A DNA stretch of 64,000 nucleotides from Camellia lanceoleosa (GCA_025200525.1 CM045770.1:84654084-84718083), one strand, 5' to 3'; shown: positions 11,957 to 23,573, numbered from the stretch's first letter. Made by a program: numbers and translations. Notes: generated by a model not told the origin, from the letters alone.

Positions 11957-13266
11957 TAAAATAAGGGGAACTTACCAATAAGTCCCATATATAAAATTCA
12001 AGACCTATCTAATCTCCAAACAAAACACTTGCACCAATTAGTCCTATATATTTTTAATTGTTACCAAAAAGTTCTTTTTTTTTTTTTAAATTTGCAGACG
12101 CTGTTACATCTCGTCAAACGGTCATCGGAGATTCGTCAGAATGTTCAACATCACCAGGAAGTCGCCGGAGTATCGCTGAAAGTTCACCGGAGTATTATGA
12201 ACATTAATGGAAGTCGCCGAGATGTTCAGAACGTCAGAACGTTCACTGGACGTTAAGAACATCATTGGAGACTCACCGAAATGTGCAGAATATTGCCGGA
12301 AAAAAAAAAAGAATAAATGAATAAATTATAGCGAAAAAACATAACAAAATATGCTAAATATTGATAAACTAAAAGAAAAAAAAATGGAACGACAAAAAAA
12401 GCAACAATAAGAAAAACATATGTTATTTTTCAATTTTTGTAAGGTTTAAGCAAACAATCTTCAATATTGATCAAACTGAAAAACAAGTTTTGAAATTGTA
12501 AAATGTTACAGTTTCAAAGAAAAAATCTATTAAGCATTTATCTTTATTAATCAAACTGAAAAACATGTTATGAAATTGTAAAATTTTATAGTTTTAAAAA
12601 ATGTTATTAAACTGTAAAATTTTACAGTTTTATACAATGATTCATTTCAGCACCAAAAAATTTTAAAACTGCAAAATTTTATAGTTTTAAACCATGATTC
12701 ATTCTAGCACCAAAAAAATTTGAAACTGCAAAATTTTACAGTTTTCACCGCCTATAACTAAAACTCGAAAACAATTTGTTCAGAATTTAAAATTTTTTTC
12801 TATTAGAACAGAAAAAGAGAAGTATATAGCAGAGAAAATGTAAAAAAAATAAGAGATCGAAGGAAAGAGGTGGATATAGAGAGATGCTTATACTCTAGCA
12901 ACTATTTTTTGTTTAGATCAAGTTGGATCTGAGTAGATCTACTCATCTTCTTCATCTTCTTCATCGGAAACATATCTTTTTTACCGTCGGTGAGGTAAGG
13001 AGTTGGCGGTCGGTAGTTGTCGGTGAATCCCAATCGATGGTAGTTGTTGGTTGTCGGTGACTATATATCATAAAGAGAAAGAGAAGGAGAAAGATATAGT
13101 TACTAGTCAACAATCACCGGAAATCACAAAGAGAAGAAGAAAGACAAAGAAGAAGAATAACGTTATTGGACTTTTGGATACAAACAAAAAATTATGAGAC
13201 TAAATAGACTATATGTTTTTCAAATAAGACTTCTTGATTATTTTTCCTTAAAATAATTTAAATTAC
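11957..13266 (-). repeat. Right arm of the giant inverted repeat
   Basis: Read on the minus strand it repeats the left arm: CT-rich block, ccatcgattgggattcacc block, aaactgtaaaattttacag palindromes, then ccggcaatattctgcac and related short blocks. The stretch 12105-12300 is rich in cgccgga/tcaccgga motifs. Open frames inside it are simply arm sequence. Confidence 0.75.
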
Positions 13267-15334
13267 TCATGTGAGAGAGATAGAAACAAAAATAAAAATA
13301 AAAATGATTGATTCAAATCATTTTGAGAGTTATGGTGATCCTAAAATTGGAGATCCCAATCATTTTTGTTTGTCTAAACCGTGAAAAGTGGGGAGATTTA
13401 TTTGCACAAAAAAATGCACGAAAATGTAAAAGGAGTACAATTTTTATTTATTTATTTATTTTGAAAAAAGGGTCCCATGCAGAGCCATGCTATCATATAT
13501 GTTGTTAATTGTTATCATACTATCTCTATCAATTTATTTATTCATTATTTTTTCTTTTATTCTCCTAAGGGCAAAAGATGTTTTGTTTTTAAATTTTTAT
13601 CCTTTTTTCTTTTTTATTTTAATTAATTTCCAATTATAGACTAATTATCGAAAATTGATGTCTCAATAGTCTTAAATATTTTTACAATTGAAATTAAAAT
13701 TTTATGATTAAAATTTGAAACCAATTTTTATATAATCATATGATTAAAAATGCATTAACACAATGAATAAAGAAATTTGAAAGCGAATTGTGTTGATATT
13801 AGAAAAATGGTACTATAAAAAATTGTGAGACTTCAAGTTGACTTTTACCCGTTTAAGGAGTTGTTTAGAATGATCTAAATAAGTGTAATTTTTAACTTTT
13901 TACAAAAAAACGTGAAATATGGGTTGAGTTTGCAGTGATGTAGTAAAGAGATGATGTGATTTAAATGAAATGATATGACTTAAATAAGATAGTAATTTTT
14001 TGACTTTTTTGTATTATGCCAAACTAGGCTTAAATTTCTTAACTATGCCCACTCTGTGAGGACACAATTTCCAATGTGTTACAAATATTTTTGTAATTTG
14101 GTAATTTTTATTTTTAAAAAAGATGCTTAAAAACAATCTTTCAAATTGTAGTTAATGTTTAGAAAATGTATAAAAAGTGTATTAAAATATGTAAAATATT
14201 TTAAAATATGTAAAAAATATATTAAAATCATAAAAATATTTTGAAATTTTTTAATACTTGTTGATAACTCTTAAAACCATCATTAGCCAAACTTTTTTTT
14301 TAATAAAGAAAACGCACCATAAACTTTGACTTGAAAAGTGGTTACGATTACTTATTTATTTTTATTTTTTAAAAAATTAATTTGGCCTTGTAGAAATAAT
14401 AGAGCACTAGAGAGCTCATATTACAATTCGATGAGCTCATAATGTGGCCATAAAGTGAGAAATAGAGACAAAACGATGAAAACGACAGACGGACTTGCAC
14501 AAAACGCCACGGCCCGTGCATAACGTGAATGCAGTCAGGTCAACCAACCATCTTTACAACTTGTAAATTACAAGTGGCCCCACCATCTCATAGATCTAAC
14601 GGTCCAAATCTCTCGATCTGCCCAAATTGGTGTTCCCATTAAGACCGGCACTACAACTTGTATTTTGGCTTTGGAATTTTGGTAGTTTTGATTTGTTTGG
14701 TCATTAATAAATACATTTTTTCAGATTTACTTAAAATATATATTATTTTTTTTAATTGTAAAAATTATAAACATCATATTGTCATAATTTTTTATTTTAA
14801 AAAAATTAGCAAACAAAAAATAAAATTTTTGACCACTCTCTAATACAATAATAAAATTATTTAAATTATTAATTAAAATATATTTATGATATTATTAAGA
14901 ACTGTTAATTAACTTAATAATTTATTAATAAAAATGATCATTTGTTATACAATTGAAAACTTTCATAGGCACAATATAATTTTTAAAATTACAGAAAATA
15001 ATTCGTATTTTAAACAAACATTAAGAGGTGTATTTGTAATCATATATATTTTATTAAAAGTAATTTTTTTCCGTATTTAAGTGACACATTATTAGGACTT
15101 ACTTTTTTCTAAGAGAGCTACATCAGCATTTATTTTTTTAATTACATATAAGTTTTACACAAATCCAAACCTAATTTAAATTATACTAACTTTAGTTATT
15201 TTATATGAACTCTATTTGATAAATATTTCTTTTTCATATATTTTTTATAGTAAATTGAGATAATTCACAAACCCAGTACCAATTTTGCGTTTCACAATTT
15301 TCTTCTTAATTCTTTCAAAGGTATTATAATACTA
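13267..15334. other. AT-rich intergenic stretch
   Basis: No gene is supported. Around 13855-14035 there is a decayed MITE-like piece (ggagttgtttagaatgatctaaataagt... gccaaactaggctt) whose left part resembles sequences at 21640-21905 and 35545-35690. A less AT-rich island at 14430-14660 could be an old promoter or gene remnant, but I recognise nothing in it. Confidence 0.5.
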
Positions 15335-15570
15335 GGCCTCGTTGGGGAACAGACTTTTTTAGTAACTTTTTGACTTTTTAGCTAAAATATGATGTAAAAA
15401 AGGCTAGTATGTATGAGATGATTTTTTAATTTTTTTTTTAACGAAAAGATGTACAAAAAGTAGAGAGAAAATAAAATATTTAACTTTTTAGTATAAGTTG
15501 TTGGCTTTTTAATTTTTTTTTAATAACTTTTTAGTTTTTAGGCAAAAAAGTAATGTTGTCAAATGAGACC
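15335..15570. mobile_element. MITE family A, copy 1 (Tourist-like)
   Basis: Ends are ggcctcgttgg and caaatgagacc, an imperfect terminal inverted repeat. A second copy at 32460-32688 has the same interior order (agtaactttttgact, aaaaagatgtgcaaaaagtagagagaaa, gttgttaatttttt). The flanks are cta/taa, consistent with a mutated TTA/TAA target duplication of PIF/Harbinger MITEs. Confidence 0.7.
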
Positions 15571-15573
15571 TAA

Positions 15574-16050
15574 GCCTTCGTTTGACATAAGCTATAATGA
15601 GATTTTTTGGCTAAAATAGTCACAAAAAGAAAATAATTTTTTTAGTTCAATAAGACAAGGTGTCTCATCCAAACCATAATCATTTCACTTTTTCTCTCAC
15701 AAAAGTCAAAAAAGTCAAAAAGTCTATTCTAAATAAGACTTTTTAGTCCCAGACTAAGGCCCTATTTGGTAGAGCTGTGAGAAAATACTTATAGCTTATA
15801 CCTTAACAGCTTATAGCTTATAACTATGAACATAAGCTGATTTCTGACTTATAAATTAAGCTTCTCCTGCCCCACTCAAAGAATAAGTTGATTTCTGACT
15901 TACAAAAAGTTATAAGCTGTATTGTTAAACTAAATCAAACACATCAAAATAACTTAAATTAAGCTGAAAGCTGAAATAAGCTGAAATTAAACTATACCAA
16001 ACAGGGCCTAAAATAGCTAAAAAGTCAAAAAATTACAAAGGCAACCCATA
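15574..16050. mobile_element. MITE family B, copy 1, split by MITE C
   Basis: It starts gccttcgtttgacataagc directly after MITE A and contains ttttctctcacaaaagtc and tctattctaaataagact. It is interrupted at 15758 by MITE C and seems to resume as aatagctaaaaagtc after 16011. Related sequences lie at 32925-33112 and, in reverse, at 33640-33745. The far end is not sharp. Confidence 0.5.
15758..16008. mobile_element. MITE C (251 bp) nested in MITE B
   Basis: Termini are ggccctatttggta and taccaaacagggcc, a near-perfect inverted repeat, flanked by TAA on both sides (15755-15757 and 16009-16011). This fits a Tourist/PIF-Harbinger MITE. The interior repeats agcttatagcttata and ataagctgatttctgactta. 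Confidence 0.85.
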
Positions 16051-16257
16051 TCTCATACGAACCCCAAATTGTTTTTTTATTTTTTTTTTCTTCTAATTTT
16101 TCCCTACGTTATTTTATACTCAATTCAAATTATATATTATGTTATATTATGGATTTGTCGTTTAATTTTTATAGTAATTTTATATATGAAATTATATTTC
16201 ATTTCCTACATTATTTTATATAATCACAACTCACCAGAAAAAAACCTACACAATAAC

Positions 16258-16688
16258 GTGTTTGGTTTGAGTTTTCTGGATTAAGTTTTTGAAAACTGAG
16301 TTTTTTGATTTTCGTATTCTTTTGTTTTTAGTGAATATTTTTTAAATTTTAAACATTTTTTTTACTTTTTTAGATGCACCTTAGTTAGAGGTATCTAAAA
16401 AGTAAAAAATTTGTGAAAAAATATTTTAAAAAATTAATAAATACATAGAAATACAAAAAATGTACTGAATTCTTGTTTTTTTTTTATATTTTTGGTATTT
16501 AGTGAATTTTTAAAAGATTTTTTTTTATAATTTTTTTATTTTGTAGGTGTATTTATGTTAGGTGTGTTTAAAAAGTAAAAAAATTACTTAAAATATTAAA
16601 AAAAATTCAGTAAAAACAAAAAAACATGAAAAATAAGAAAGTAAAATTTTCTGAAAAGTGTTTTGGAAAACTGGTAACCAAGCACAAT
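16258..16688. mobile_element. MITE family D, copy 1
   Basis: A palindromic AT-rich element has ends gtgtttggtttgag and ggtaaccaagcac. The same sequence in reverse orientation is at about 34812-35200, sharing tagatgcaccttagt-like and acacctaacataaata-like inner blocks. Exact ends and target duplication are not resolved. Confidence 0.65.
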
Positions 16689-17494
16689 TACTCTCAAGAA
16701 ATTTCTAAAATTTGGATTTATTGTTTGAGTTACTTTTTCAATTGTTGGACAATAAGCTCTTTTGTGTTTTGACATCATATTATAGATGATCAATCACTTC
16801 ACACACTGAAATGTATCTATCGTTTAGATGTTTTCATTATTTTTTCTTTTTAAGTTTAGATGTTATGTAATTCTTTATTAGTTAGTCGTTGTTAAATATT
16901 TTTTATATGGTTGATATTTAATTTAATTAAAAGTATTTATTTTACAATCTTATAATTTAATATATATATATATATATATTATAAAAATCATTATATGATA
17001 ATTCAGCTGCAACAAATCTATATTTAATTTATTAAATAAATTTTATATAATTTTTATTTCTATATATTTTTTATTTTCCAAATGAATATAAAAGAAAATT
17101 AAATAGTTAGAATTACTTTTAATTGTATGTTACTTATTCTTCTTCTAATTTAACTATTATTTTTAATATCAAAATGAATATTTATTTTACTATTTTATAA
17201 TTTAATATATATTATACAAAATTATTATATGATAATTATATTTTTATAATACGATAAAACTAAAATTATCAAAATGCACAAATAATTTAACTAAAATTAA
17301 TTTATAAACATATATATATATATAAGTATTCAAATAAAAATTTTATAGAACGATAAGCCAATATTATCAAAATAAATAATTAAAATTATATTTTAATTTT
17401 AAATTGAAATTGAAATTATTCTTTTATAACACACATTATACCATGAAATATTATTTAAGAAGAAAAACACATGCATTACACAAATCAATAGCTA
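16689..17494. other. Very AT-rich intergenic stretch
   Basis: It contains a (TA)n microsatellite at about 16961-16979 and a shorter one at 17310-17322. No gene, RNA or element is recognisable. Confidence 0.6.
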
Positions 17495-17585
17495 GTTTAG
17501 GGTCCCTCACCCACTTTTCGTAATGGAAGAGATCCACAAAATTATGTTTTGATGGGTAAGGTCCCTTAACATATATCAGATAAAT

Positions 17586-17744
17586 TTGACTCCACAATTC
17601 CTCTCTCTCTGTCTTCGACCAAAACCCTTCAACCCATCATCTCCTTTCAACTCCTTCAGGTCCACCGACCTCTTCATCTCCCCCACCGCCCTCACATCCA
17701 CCGCACCACCACCGTCTTCGTCAACAAAGATTAATAATTATCAG
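17586..17744 (+). pseudogene. Captured first-exon-like fragment, Ser/Pro-rich leader
   Basis: An open frame without ATG (the first codon of the likely start is TTG) encodes a Ser/Pro/Phe/Arg-rich leader beginning TPQFLSLCLRPKPFNPSS, reminiscent of a plastid transit peptide. It ends at a plausible splice donor, ATCAG followed by GTAGCT at 17745. A pyrimidine-rich leader precedes it. The family is not recognised. It directly precedes, but is unrelated to, the transporter fragment at 17992, so P1 joins two gene starts. A short GA microsatellite follows at about 17790-17805. Confidence 0.4.
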
Positions 17745-17991
17745 GTAGCTTCACTTTACTTATCTGCCAAAAGTCGTTATTTAGAGAGAGAGAGAGAGAG
17801 AGAGATTTTGATATATCGAAGAAGATCGTAGACTTTGCTGCAAAAGAACGATCTTTCTCCTCCAACTCCTCACACCCTAGCAACTTGCGTGTGGAACTCC
17901 GGCGTATGTAGCATCGGAGGTGATCGGAAAAAGAGGGTTTTAATTTTGGGGAAAAAAAGGATTTCGGGCTTACTACTAATAATTTGCAAAA

Positions 17992-18374
17992 ATGGTCATG
18001 GCTTCAACAGTGAAAGTGGTACTTGGGTCAATTGCTTTTGCAATCTTCTAGGTATTGGCAGTTTTCCCAGCAGTCCCTTTACTGGCCATTGAAAGGACTA
18101 TAGGGTCCCTCTTAGGTGCCATGTTGATGGTAATTTTCCAAGTTATAACACCAGAGCAAGCATATGCTGCCATTGATCTTCCAATCCTTGGTCTTCTCTT
18201 TGGAACAATGGTTGTTAGTGTGTATCTTGAAAGGGCAGACATGTTTAAATACTTGGGTAAATTGCTCACTTGGAAGAGTTGGGGAGCCACGGACTTGCTT
18301 TGTCGAATCTGCCTTATTTCTTCCATTTCCAGTGCTCTTTTCATTAATGATACCTCTTGTGTTGTTTTGACTAA
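17992..18374 (+). pseudogene. Lsi2-like (ArsB/NhaD-type) efflux transporter, N-terminal exon fragment
   Basis: From the in-frame ATG at 17998 the sequence encodes MASTVKVVLGSIAFAIF, a stop (TAG at 18049-18051 where the family has Trp), then [49 protein letters not shown] and NDTSCVVLT. This is the start of plant silicon/arsenite efflux transporters of the Lsi2 type, ion-transporter superfamily membrane proteins of about 500 residues. Only about 125 residues (two to three membrane segments) remain. Similarity stops after VVLT, where a ccagagaaattc repeat begins. The stop and truncation make it a non-functional captured fragment. Family assignment is from memory and quite secure. Confidence 0.8.
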
Positions 18375-18375
18375 A

Positions 18376-19480
18376 TCCAGAGAAATTCTTGTGAATTGCG
18401 AAAACCAGAGAAAATCTCGACTGGAATCCAGAGAATTTCTCTGGATCAAATTTTCTCTGGAGAGAAATTTGCTGGACATTGCCTCTTGCTGATATGACAT
18501 TTATCTGAGAAACAGTGGTCTGTTTGAGCAGAGGTTGAAGGAGATGGTAGAAAGAAAATGTCAAGCTTCAAGCAGTTCGATTTCATCTCTCATTCTCTCC
18601 AGAGAAATTCGGGAATGGTCATTCTCTCTAGAGAAATTCTCATTATGAGAAATTGTCTCCAAATACATGTTTTAACTGATTCATTTTTTAATCTTATGGT
18701 ATATTGCTTTGTGCATCCAAACATTTTTGACTTGTTTAAACATGAAAGTACATTGTTTATTGTTGTCAATACAGTTCCAAATGGAGCTGGTCTGTGGTCA
18801 TAAAACAACTAAGAATTTTCTCTAGGGGTTGAGTAAATTTCACTGGAGTGGAGAGGGAACTTCCAAATCCTCTTGTAAATTTGCAGTTCTTATGTTGATT
18901 GATATGCTATACCTACTATTCCTCATCTGTTATAAATCCTTGAATTTTACAAAATTGTTTTTAGAATCTTGCTGAGTTTTTCAAATCTTGCTCAGTATTT
19001 CATATATTAATGCCTTACTATTTGTTGAAACATTTTGTCAAACCTCTCCATTCAAATTCAAATGTAGGAGTTGAAGATCTCTGATTTGAGTGAATTTCTC
19101 TGGGCTGGTAAGGAAAATTTCTCTGGCTTTCAAAAAAATTTCTGAGTTAAAGTGAGTCCAGAGAAATTCTTCCTTGGTCTAGAGAAATTCTGAGAATAAT
19201 ATACTATCGTAGTCTCTGCTATTTCTTCTCTGTACCTTTTGGTTCAACTATTGAAATGTAGAAACCTTGGATGTAAGTAAAATGAGAGAAATTAGGGGAA
19301 ATGAGAAGAAAAGTAGAGAAAGTCATCCAGAGAAATTTGGTCCAGATAAATTTCTCTGGGCCAGAATTTCTCTAACCAATTTTCTCTGGACTGAAATTTC
19401 TCTGGACCAAATTTCTAATTTTTCGGACCAATTTTTCTGGATCAAATTTCTCTGACCGAATTTCTCTCTGGATCAAGGTT
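18376..19480. repeat. Scattered ccagagaaatttctctgg palindrome repeats (P1)
   Basis: Many full or half copies of the palindrome occur: at about 18376, 18428, 18450, 18595, 18626, 19100, 19118, 19158, 19178, 19327, and a dense run at 19340-19475. Spacers differ, so this is not a simple tandem repeat. The same motif fills element P2. An open frame at 18112-18564 is mostly transporter antisense plus repeat. Confidence 0.75.
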
Positions 19481-19590
19481 GAGGGACCTTAGACATTATG
19501 AAAATATTGTTGATGGACCTTAGACATTATGAAAATATTTGGTGTCCTTTATGCTCTAAAATCATAATACCAAGGACTTGAAAAAAAATA

Positions 19591-22217
19591 CCCCATCATA
19601 TAATACTTCAATCTCAAATTATTTATTCAACGCGAAAAAAATAATTTAATTTTAAAAAAAATATTTTTTATATTAAATTTTTTAATTTTATTCACAAATT
19701 GAAAATTTGATAAATTTTTTTAATATAAAAGTATATTATTTTAAAATTCTCATTTTTTATATTAGATAAACAATTTGAGATGGAGAGGACACATAACGAC
19801 AATCATTTTTGCCAAAAATTAAACAAAAATAATTATAATAGTAAAATGTGATCATAATATATATTAAAATTATTTTGTTCGCAAATTAATAAAAGAGTAA
19901 TGATATACAAATAAAATTTATATATAAAATAATATAATTTCTTATGATTATTTTATTTTTAATCAAAATATCAATCATCAACCTCATAATTTCTAAAAGA
20001 GAAAATATGTGTGCAAAATTTTGATGTAGAATGATGTGAATTTTTTTTATTTAAAAATATTATGTCCGTCACTTTTTTCATAATTTACAAATATTTTACT
20101 GATAACACATATCCATAATTTACAAATATTTTACTGGTAACACACATCGTTTTCATTATTTATTTTCTAAAGAAAACAAAACTTTGACTAGAGAACACTA
20201 GGCTAAATAAAAAATTATTTAGCAAACTCTTTTCCAAACATTTTGTTAATTTAAAGAAAAAAAAACAAAAAGTTGTTTTGAATTTTAATAAAATTGTTTT
20301 AACACAATAATAAAAGTATTTTTTTATTCTAGAAAAAAAAATAATAAAAACAACATAAAAAGAAAATGATACCATATTAAAGTAGCCCACAAAAGTGCCA
20401 TAAATTTGAATGGCAATTTTGAGACCAGAACCAAAAAGGGCAGACCAAGGTTAGATTTGTCATTCTACACAGATAATCAACTTTTCCCAAAGGCCAGTTA
20501 TGGTGAGTTCTAGCCTCTGCTTTTTCTCACCAACCCTATCACATCAAAGTCTAACCCCACCATTATTGACCCTAAGGTCCAAAAGCTACAGCCTCAATTA
20601 CCAAATTGACCCTTTCCCTCTTAAACAAGGCCATGAAGTTATCACAAAGGATTAAAAAATTGGGGGTTTTTTTTTTTAAAAAAAAGAAAAGATTAAGATA
20701 TATTACAAGTTTAGATAGAAATTTAAAAAATAAATAAATAAATAAATAAAATATAAATCATATTTTATTTTCATTTCACAAATATTTTTTATTTTTCTTT
20801 ACAAATCTCAACCCAAATCATGATCCAAATCCAATTTTAAAAAAAAATATAAATTTGAATAGGTTTTGGTATTTTCCAAAACATTTGATGAAAATTTTAA
20901 TTATTACTATTGGAATAAACTAATATCAAGCAAGTAATAGTTTTAATTTAAAAGTAAAAAAAATTATTAAAAAAATCAAAAAATCTATAATTTATATTAA
21001 AAAGTCAAAAGATTCTTTTTTTATAATTATTTTTTACACATTATTTCATAAAAAATTTAAAGATTATTATAAATATACAAAAAAATTACTTTTTATTTTA
21101 GCTAAAAAACCAAAAAAATTATTAAAAAGGCCTAAATTCTTGAACAAATTTGATAAAAAAAATAAAAATAAATGAAAGGTTAGACATGCTATTGTCAAGA
21201 GTGTCAGCTTCTACGCGGCAAAAAATACTTACTTAAACAAATCAAGACTTGACTGGTTATAAGTTATGGTCCAGCTTGTCTTTGAGATCAATACTGAATA
21301 TGTTTACTCCAGCACATGGCCCATTTTAAGTTCGTTTTAATAATTTGAATGGTTCAATATATAAAATTTATTGAATATTATATTTTTATAAAAAATTATA
21401 TTAATTAAATATCAATAATTATTTAATCAGATTAAATTTATATTTAAAAAAATAAAAAAAAAAACGTTTGATAGAATTATGATCTAATCAAATATTTATT
21501 CATATCCGATCAACGTGATTTTTTACAAAAATATTATATTCAATCAGTTATACATATTAAACAGTTTAAATTATTAAAATGAGTCGAAGGAGCAGACTAG
21601 ATGGGTCCAGTCTTGATCATGAGACAAACTAGACCCGTAAGAAATTAAGGCAAAGTTTGACAAGTTGAAAAAAAATCAAAAAATCAAAAAATTAAAAAGT
21701 TATCACTATTCATCAAAAATTAAAAATTACGACTGCACAACTCTCAATCCTAATTTTTCCCTACATACTAATTTATACAATTTTTTAATACACATTTTTT
21801 CATAAAAAGTCAAAAAATTAACCTAAACATCCATATTTTTTTTCTCAATTTTTTAGTCCAAAAAGACAAAAAAATACACTTATTTAAGACACCCAAACAA
21901 CCCCTAAATGCTTTTTAATTACAAGTTTTGAGCTTCCAAGAAGCTAATCTTGTCACAAAAAAAAGAAAAAAAGGAAATTAATAAAACCGCCATTCCTTTA
22001 TTTCTCTCATCATAAGTTCAAAATCACACGCACTAAAATTTGCTGCATATATGTATGTTCAACCAAAACTGAAATAAAAATAACAGATTTTAGAAAGCAA
22101 AAAAACAAAACTGAAATCAATAATAATAACAATAATAACAAACAACTAATAATAATATATCTCACAGTTGTGATTATATATTCATTTGCTGTGGCTCTGA
22201 TGACGATGATGGAGAAG
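19591..22217. other. AT-rich intergenic region downstream of the S40 gene
   Basis: No gene is supported. A duplicated cataatttacaaatattttactg block lies at about 20080 and 20112. An island at 20400-20650 has near-average GC without a readable ORF. A MITE-like piece lies at about 21640-21905 (right end caaacaacccctaa; related to 13855-14035). The last 200 bp probably include the S40 3' UTR. Confidence 0.5.
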
Positions 22218-22703
22218 TTAATCTTGAAACCCAATTTTCTCCCAAATTGCGTTTCTAACCCTACTCAGATCCCTCCCTTTCAGAGTCCTCCCTATCCCTT
22301 CATGCACCGAGAACGATGCTATTCTCGTCCTCGCCAAAAACTCGTGAGGCGGAATCCGATCCCCCCAACCACCATCTCCGTCGTCGTCCTCCTCCTCCAC
22401 CACCTCATCGTTGCTCTCTCTCCACCGATTCTCCTTATAGTCCTCCTTCAGTATCTTCGACCAGTCCGGTATGTTCACCGGCAACGACGCCGCCGCTCCG
22501 GCCTCTCCTCGCTTCGCCACCGGCTTCTTCGAGACTCGAGAACTCGCCACCTGTGTCCGAAACTCCGGCGAAGACGAACGGGCGGAGCTCCAAACGTCCG
22601 ATTCGTCGAGCTCGAACGTGGACTCGGAAACGATCGGAGCGGCTATGTCGCTGGAGAGGAACCTGTAGTTTGCCCTAGCGAAGTAGCTCTTTGAGGTCGC
22701 CAT
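22218..22703 (-). CDS. S40 (DUF584) senescence regulator family protein
   Basis: A 161-codon single-exon frame starts at the ATG at 22703; upstream in-frame sequence is leader. The N-terminus is [19 protein letters not shown]. The family core [13 protein letters not shown] is at residues 78-90, followed by an acidic linker [10 protein letters not shown] near 103-112. The C-terminal conserved blocks are [12 protein letters not shown] (116-127) and [19 protein letters not shown] (136-154), ending EKIGFQD. Length and order match plant S40 proteins, small nuclear proteins linked to leaf senescence and stress. No zinc finger or kinase motif is present; the biochemical role is unknown. It is the only intact host gene in the window and lies between the two fragment-carrying elements. 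A (CT)n leader and a TATA-like box lie upstream. Confidence 0.93.
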   Translation of the reverse strand: MATSKSYFARANYRFLSSDIAAPIVSESTFELDESDVWSSARSSSPEFRTQVASSRVSKKPVAKRGEAGAAASLPVNIPDWSKILKEDYKENRWRESNDEVVEEEDDDGDGGWGDRIPPHEFLARTRIASFSVHEGIGRTLKGRDLSRVRNAIWEKIGFQD

Positions 22704-22752
22704 TAATGGAAGATCGATCGATCGATTGTTCGATTGTCCGTTCGTGTTTATT

Positions 22753-22775
22753 TCTCTCTCTCTCTCTCTCTCTCT
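22753..22775. repeat. (TC)n microsatellite in the S40 leader
   Basis: About 11 TC units form a GA tract in the predicted S40 5' UTR. Such tracts can bind GAGA-type (BBR/BPC) factors; that role is inference. Confidence 0.8.
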
Positions 22776-22860
22776 AGAAGTGCAGTGTATTTTGTTCGCT
22801 TTGTTTGATTCTGCTTTGGTCTTTTGCTTTGCATGATCATTTTGATATTTTACTAAATGC

Positions 22861-22870
22861 TTTATATAAA
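22861..22870 (-). promoter_or_regulatory. TATA box candidate of the S40 gene
   Basis: TTTATATAAA lies about 158-167 bases upstream of the S40 ATG on the minus strand. Transcription would start near 22830, giving a 5' UTR of about 130 bases that includes the GA/CT run at 22753-22775. A second CT run (about 22903-22922) lies just upstream of the box, a common plant core-promoter feature. Confidence 0.55.
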
Positions 22871-23468
22871 GGTCGTTGTAATGTAGTATTTTAATGGATA
22901 AGGCGCTCTCTCTCTCTCTCTCTTCCACTGTCTTCTCTTTTTTTCTTTTTCTTTTTTCTCCGCAACTTCGTTTTTCCGCAATTACTCGTTTTTGCGCAAT
23001 TACATTTATGACCCAGAATGTCAAGGGGATATGCTAAATAACAACAACAACCATCACAGCAATAAATAAAAAATAAAAAAATAAGGCGATTTTAAAATGA
23101 AAGTATTAGTCTAGGGTTTCTCTTTCATTTTTAATAATTAAAGAGATTCACAATATTATTTTATAATGTCTAAGGTCCTTCACTCGTGCTCTCTCTCTTT
23201 TTTCTTTTTTCTCTGTTCTCATTTTCAACGTCTACACATCTCGTTCTCGATCGTTGTGTCTCTCATTTACCGTTGTATATGTCTCTCTCTCTCTCTCTCT
23301 CTCCACTTCTGTCGCTGTAGTGCCACCGACTAACCACGATCACTGCCATCCCTTTCGTGAGATCGAGCTCTGGTCTTCTCCTTCCCTTATACTCACAGGA
23401 ATCGAACCCGAAAGCATAAACGAGCCACAGAGGTTGATCTTCGTTGACTCTGCGCTGGTCTTGCTTGT

Positions 23469-23573
23469 AGTTCTAACACCATTGACAATGTCAAGACTAA
23501 AATCCAAGATAAGAAGGCTATCCCACCAGACCAGTAAAGGTTGATCGTCGCTGGTAAGTAACTCGAAGATGGG
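23469..23573 (+). pseudogene. Ubiquitin fragment
   Basis: Thirty-five codons read SSNTIDNVKTKIQDKKAIPP, then DQ, a TAA stop, RLIVAGK, a second TAA, and LEDG. This matches ubiquitin residues from about 19 to 53, with Gln-to-stop changes at two CAA/CAG positions and several substitutions. Ubiquitin is normally near invariant, so this is a dead copy. The reading is lost on both sides; a second short echo (cagaggttgatcttcg) lies at about 23427. A (CT)n leader at 23283-23303 precedes it. It is one of several unrelated fragments inside P2. Confidence 0.85.

Larger units (their letters stand above)
7436..13266. mobile_element. Giant foldback (long-TIR) element, interrupted by an LTR element
   Basis: The sequence from 7436 to 8542 plus 11684 to about 11847 is the reverse complement, at clear but imperfect identity, of about 11957 to 13266. 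Removing the inserted LTR element and one copy of its target duplication leaves about 2685 bp: two 1.27-1.31-kb arms and a 110-bp loop. The arms align from the outside in with few gaps. They contain the same internal blocks, such as repeated aaactgtaaaattttacag palindromes, gtcgccgg-type blocks and a CT-rich leader. Long TIRs with almost no interior suggest a foldback or Mutator-like non-autonomous element. Outer ends are good to about 10 bp, and no clear target duplication was found. Confidence 0.75.
17495..19590 (+). mobile_element. Gene-fragment-carrying element P1 (possible Pack-MULE)
   Basis: The left end holds tttagggtccctcaccc and the right end the inverse ggttgagggaccttagac, followed by a duplicated ttagacattatgaaaatatt block. 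The right end closely matches that of element P2 (about 25455-25545): ttagacat-atgaaaatatttg-tgtcctttatgct-taaaatc. Between the ends are two unrelated host coding fragments followed by a run of agagaaatttctctgg palindromes. Captured gene pieces between degenerate long TIRs suggest a Pack-MULE-like element, but no 9-bp target duplication was found and the outer ends are approximate. Confidence 0.5.

Noticed and set aside
22170..22694. Arg/Pro/Ser-rich plus-strand ORFs (174 and 120 codons)
   Set aside because: They are antisense shadows of the S40 coding sequence.
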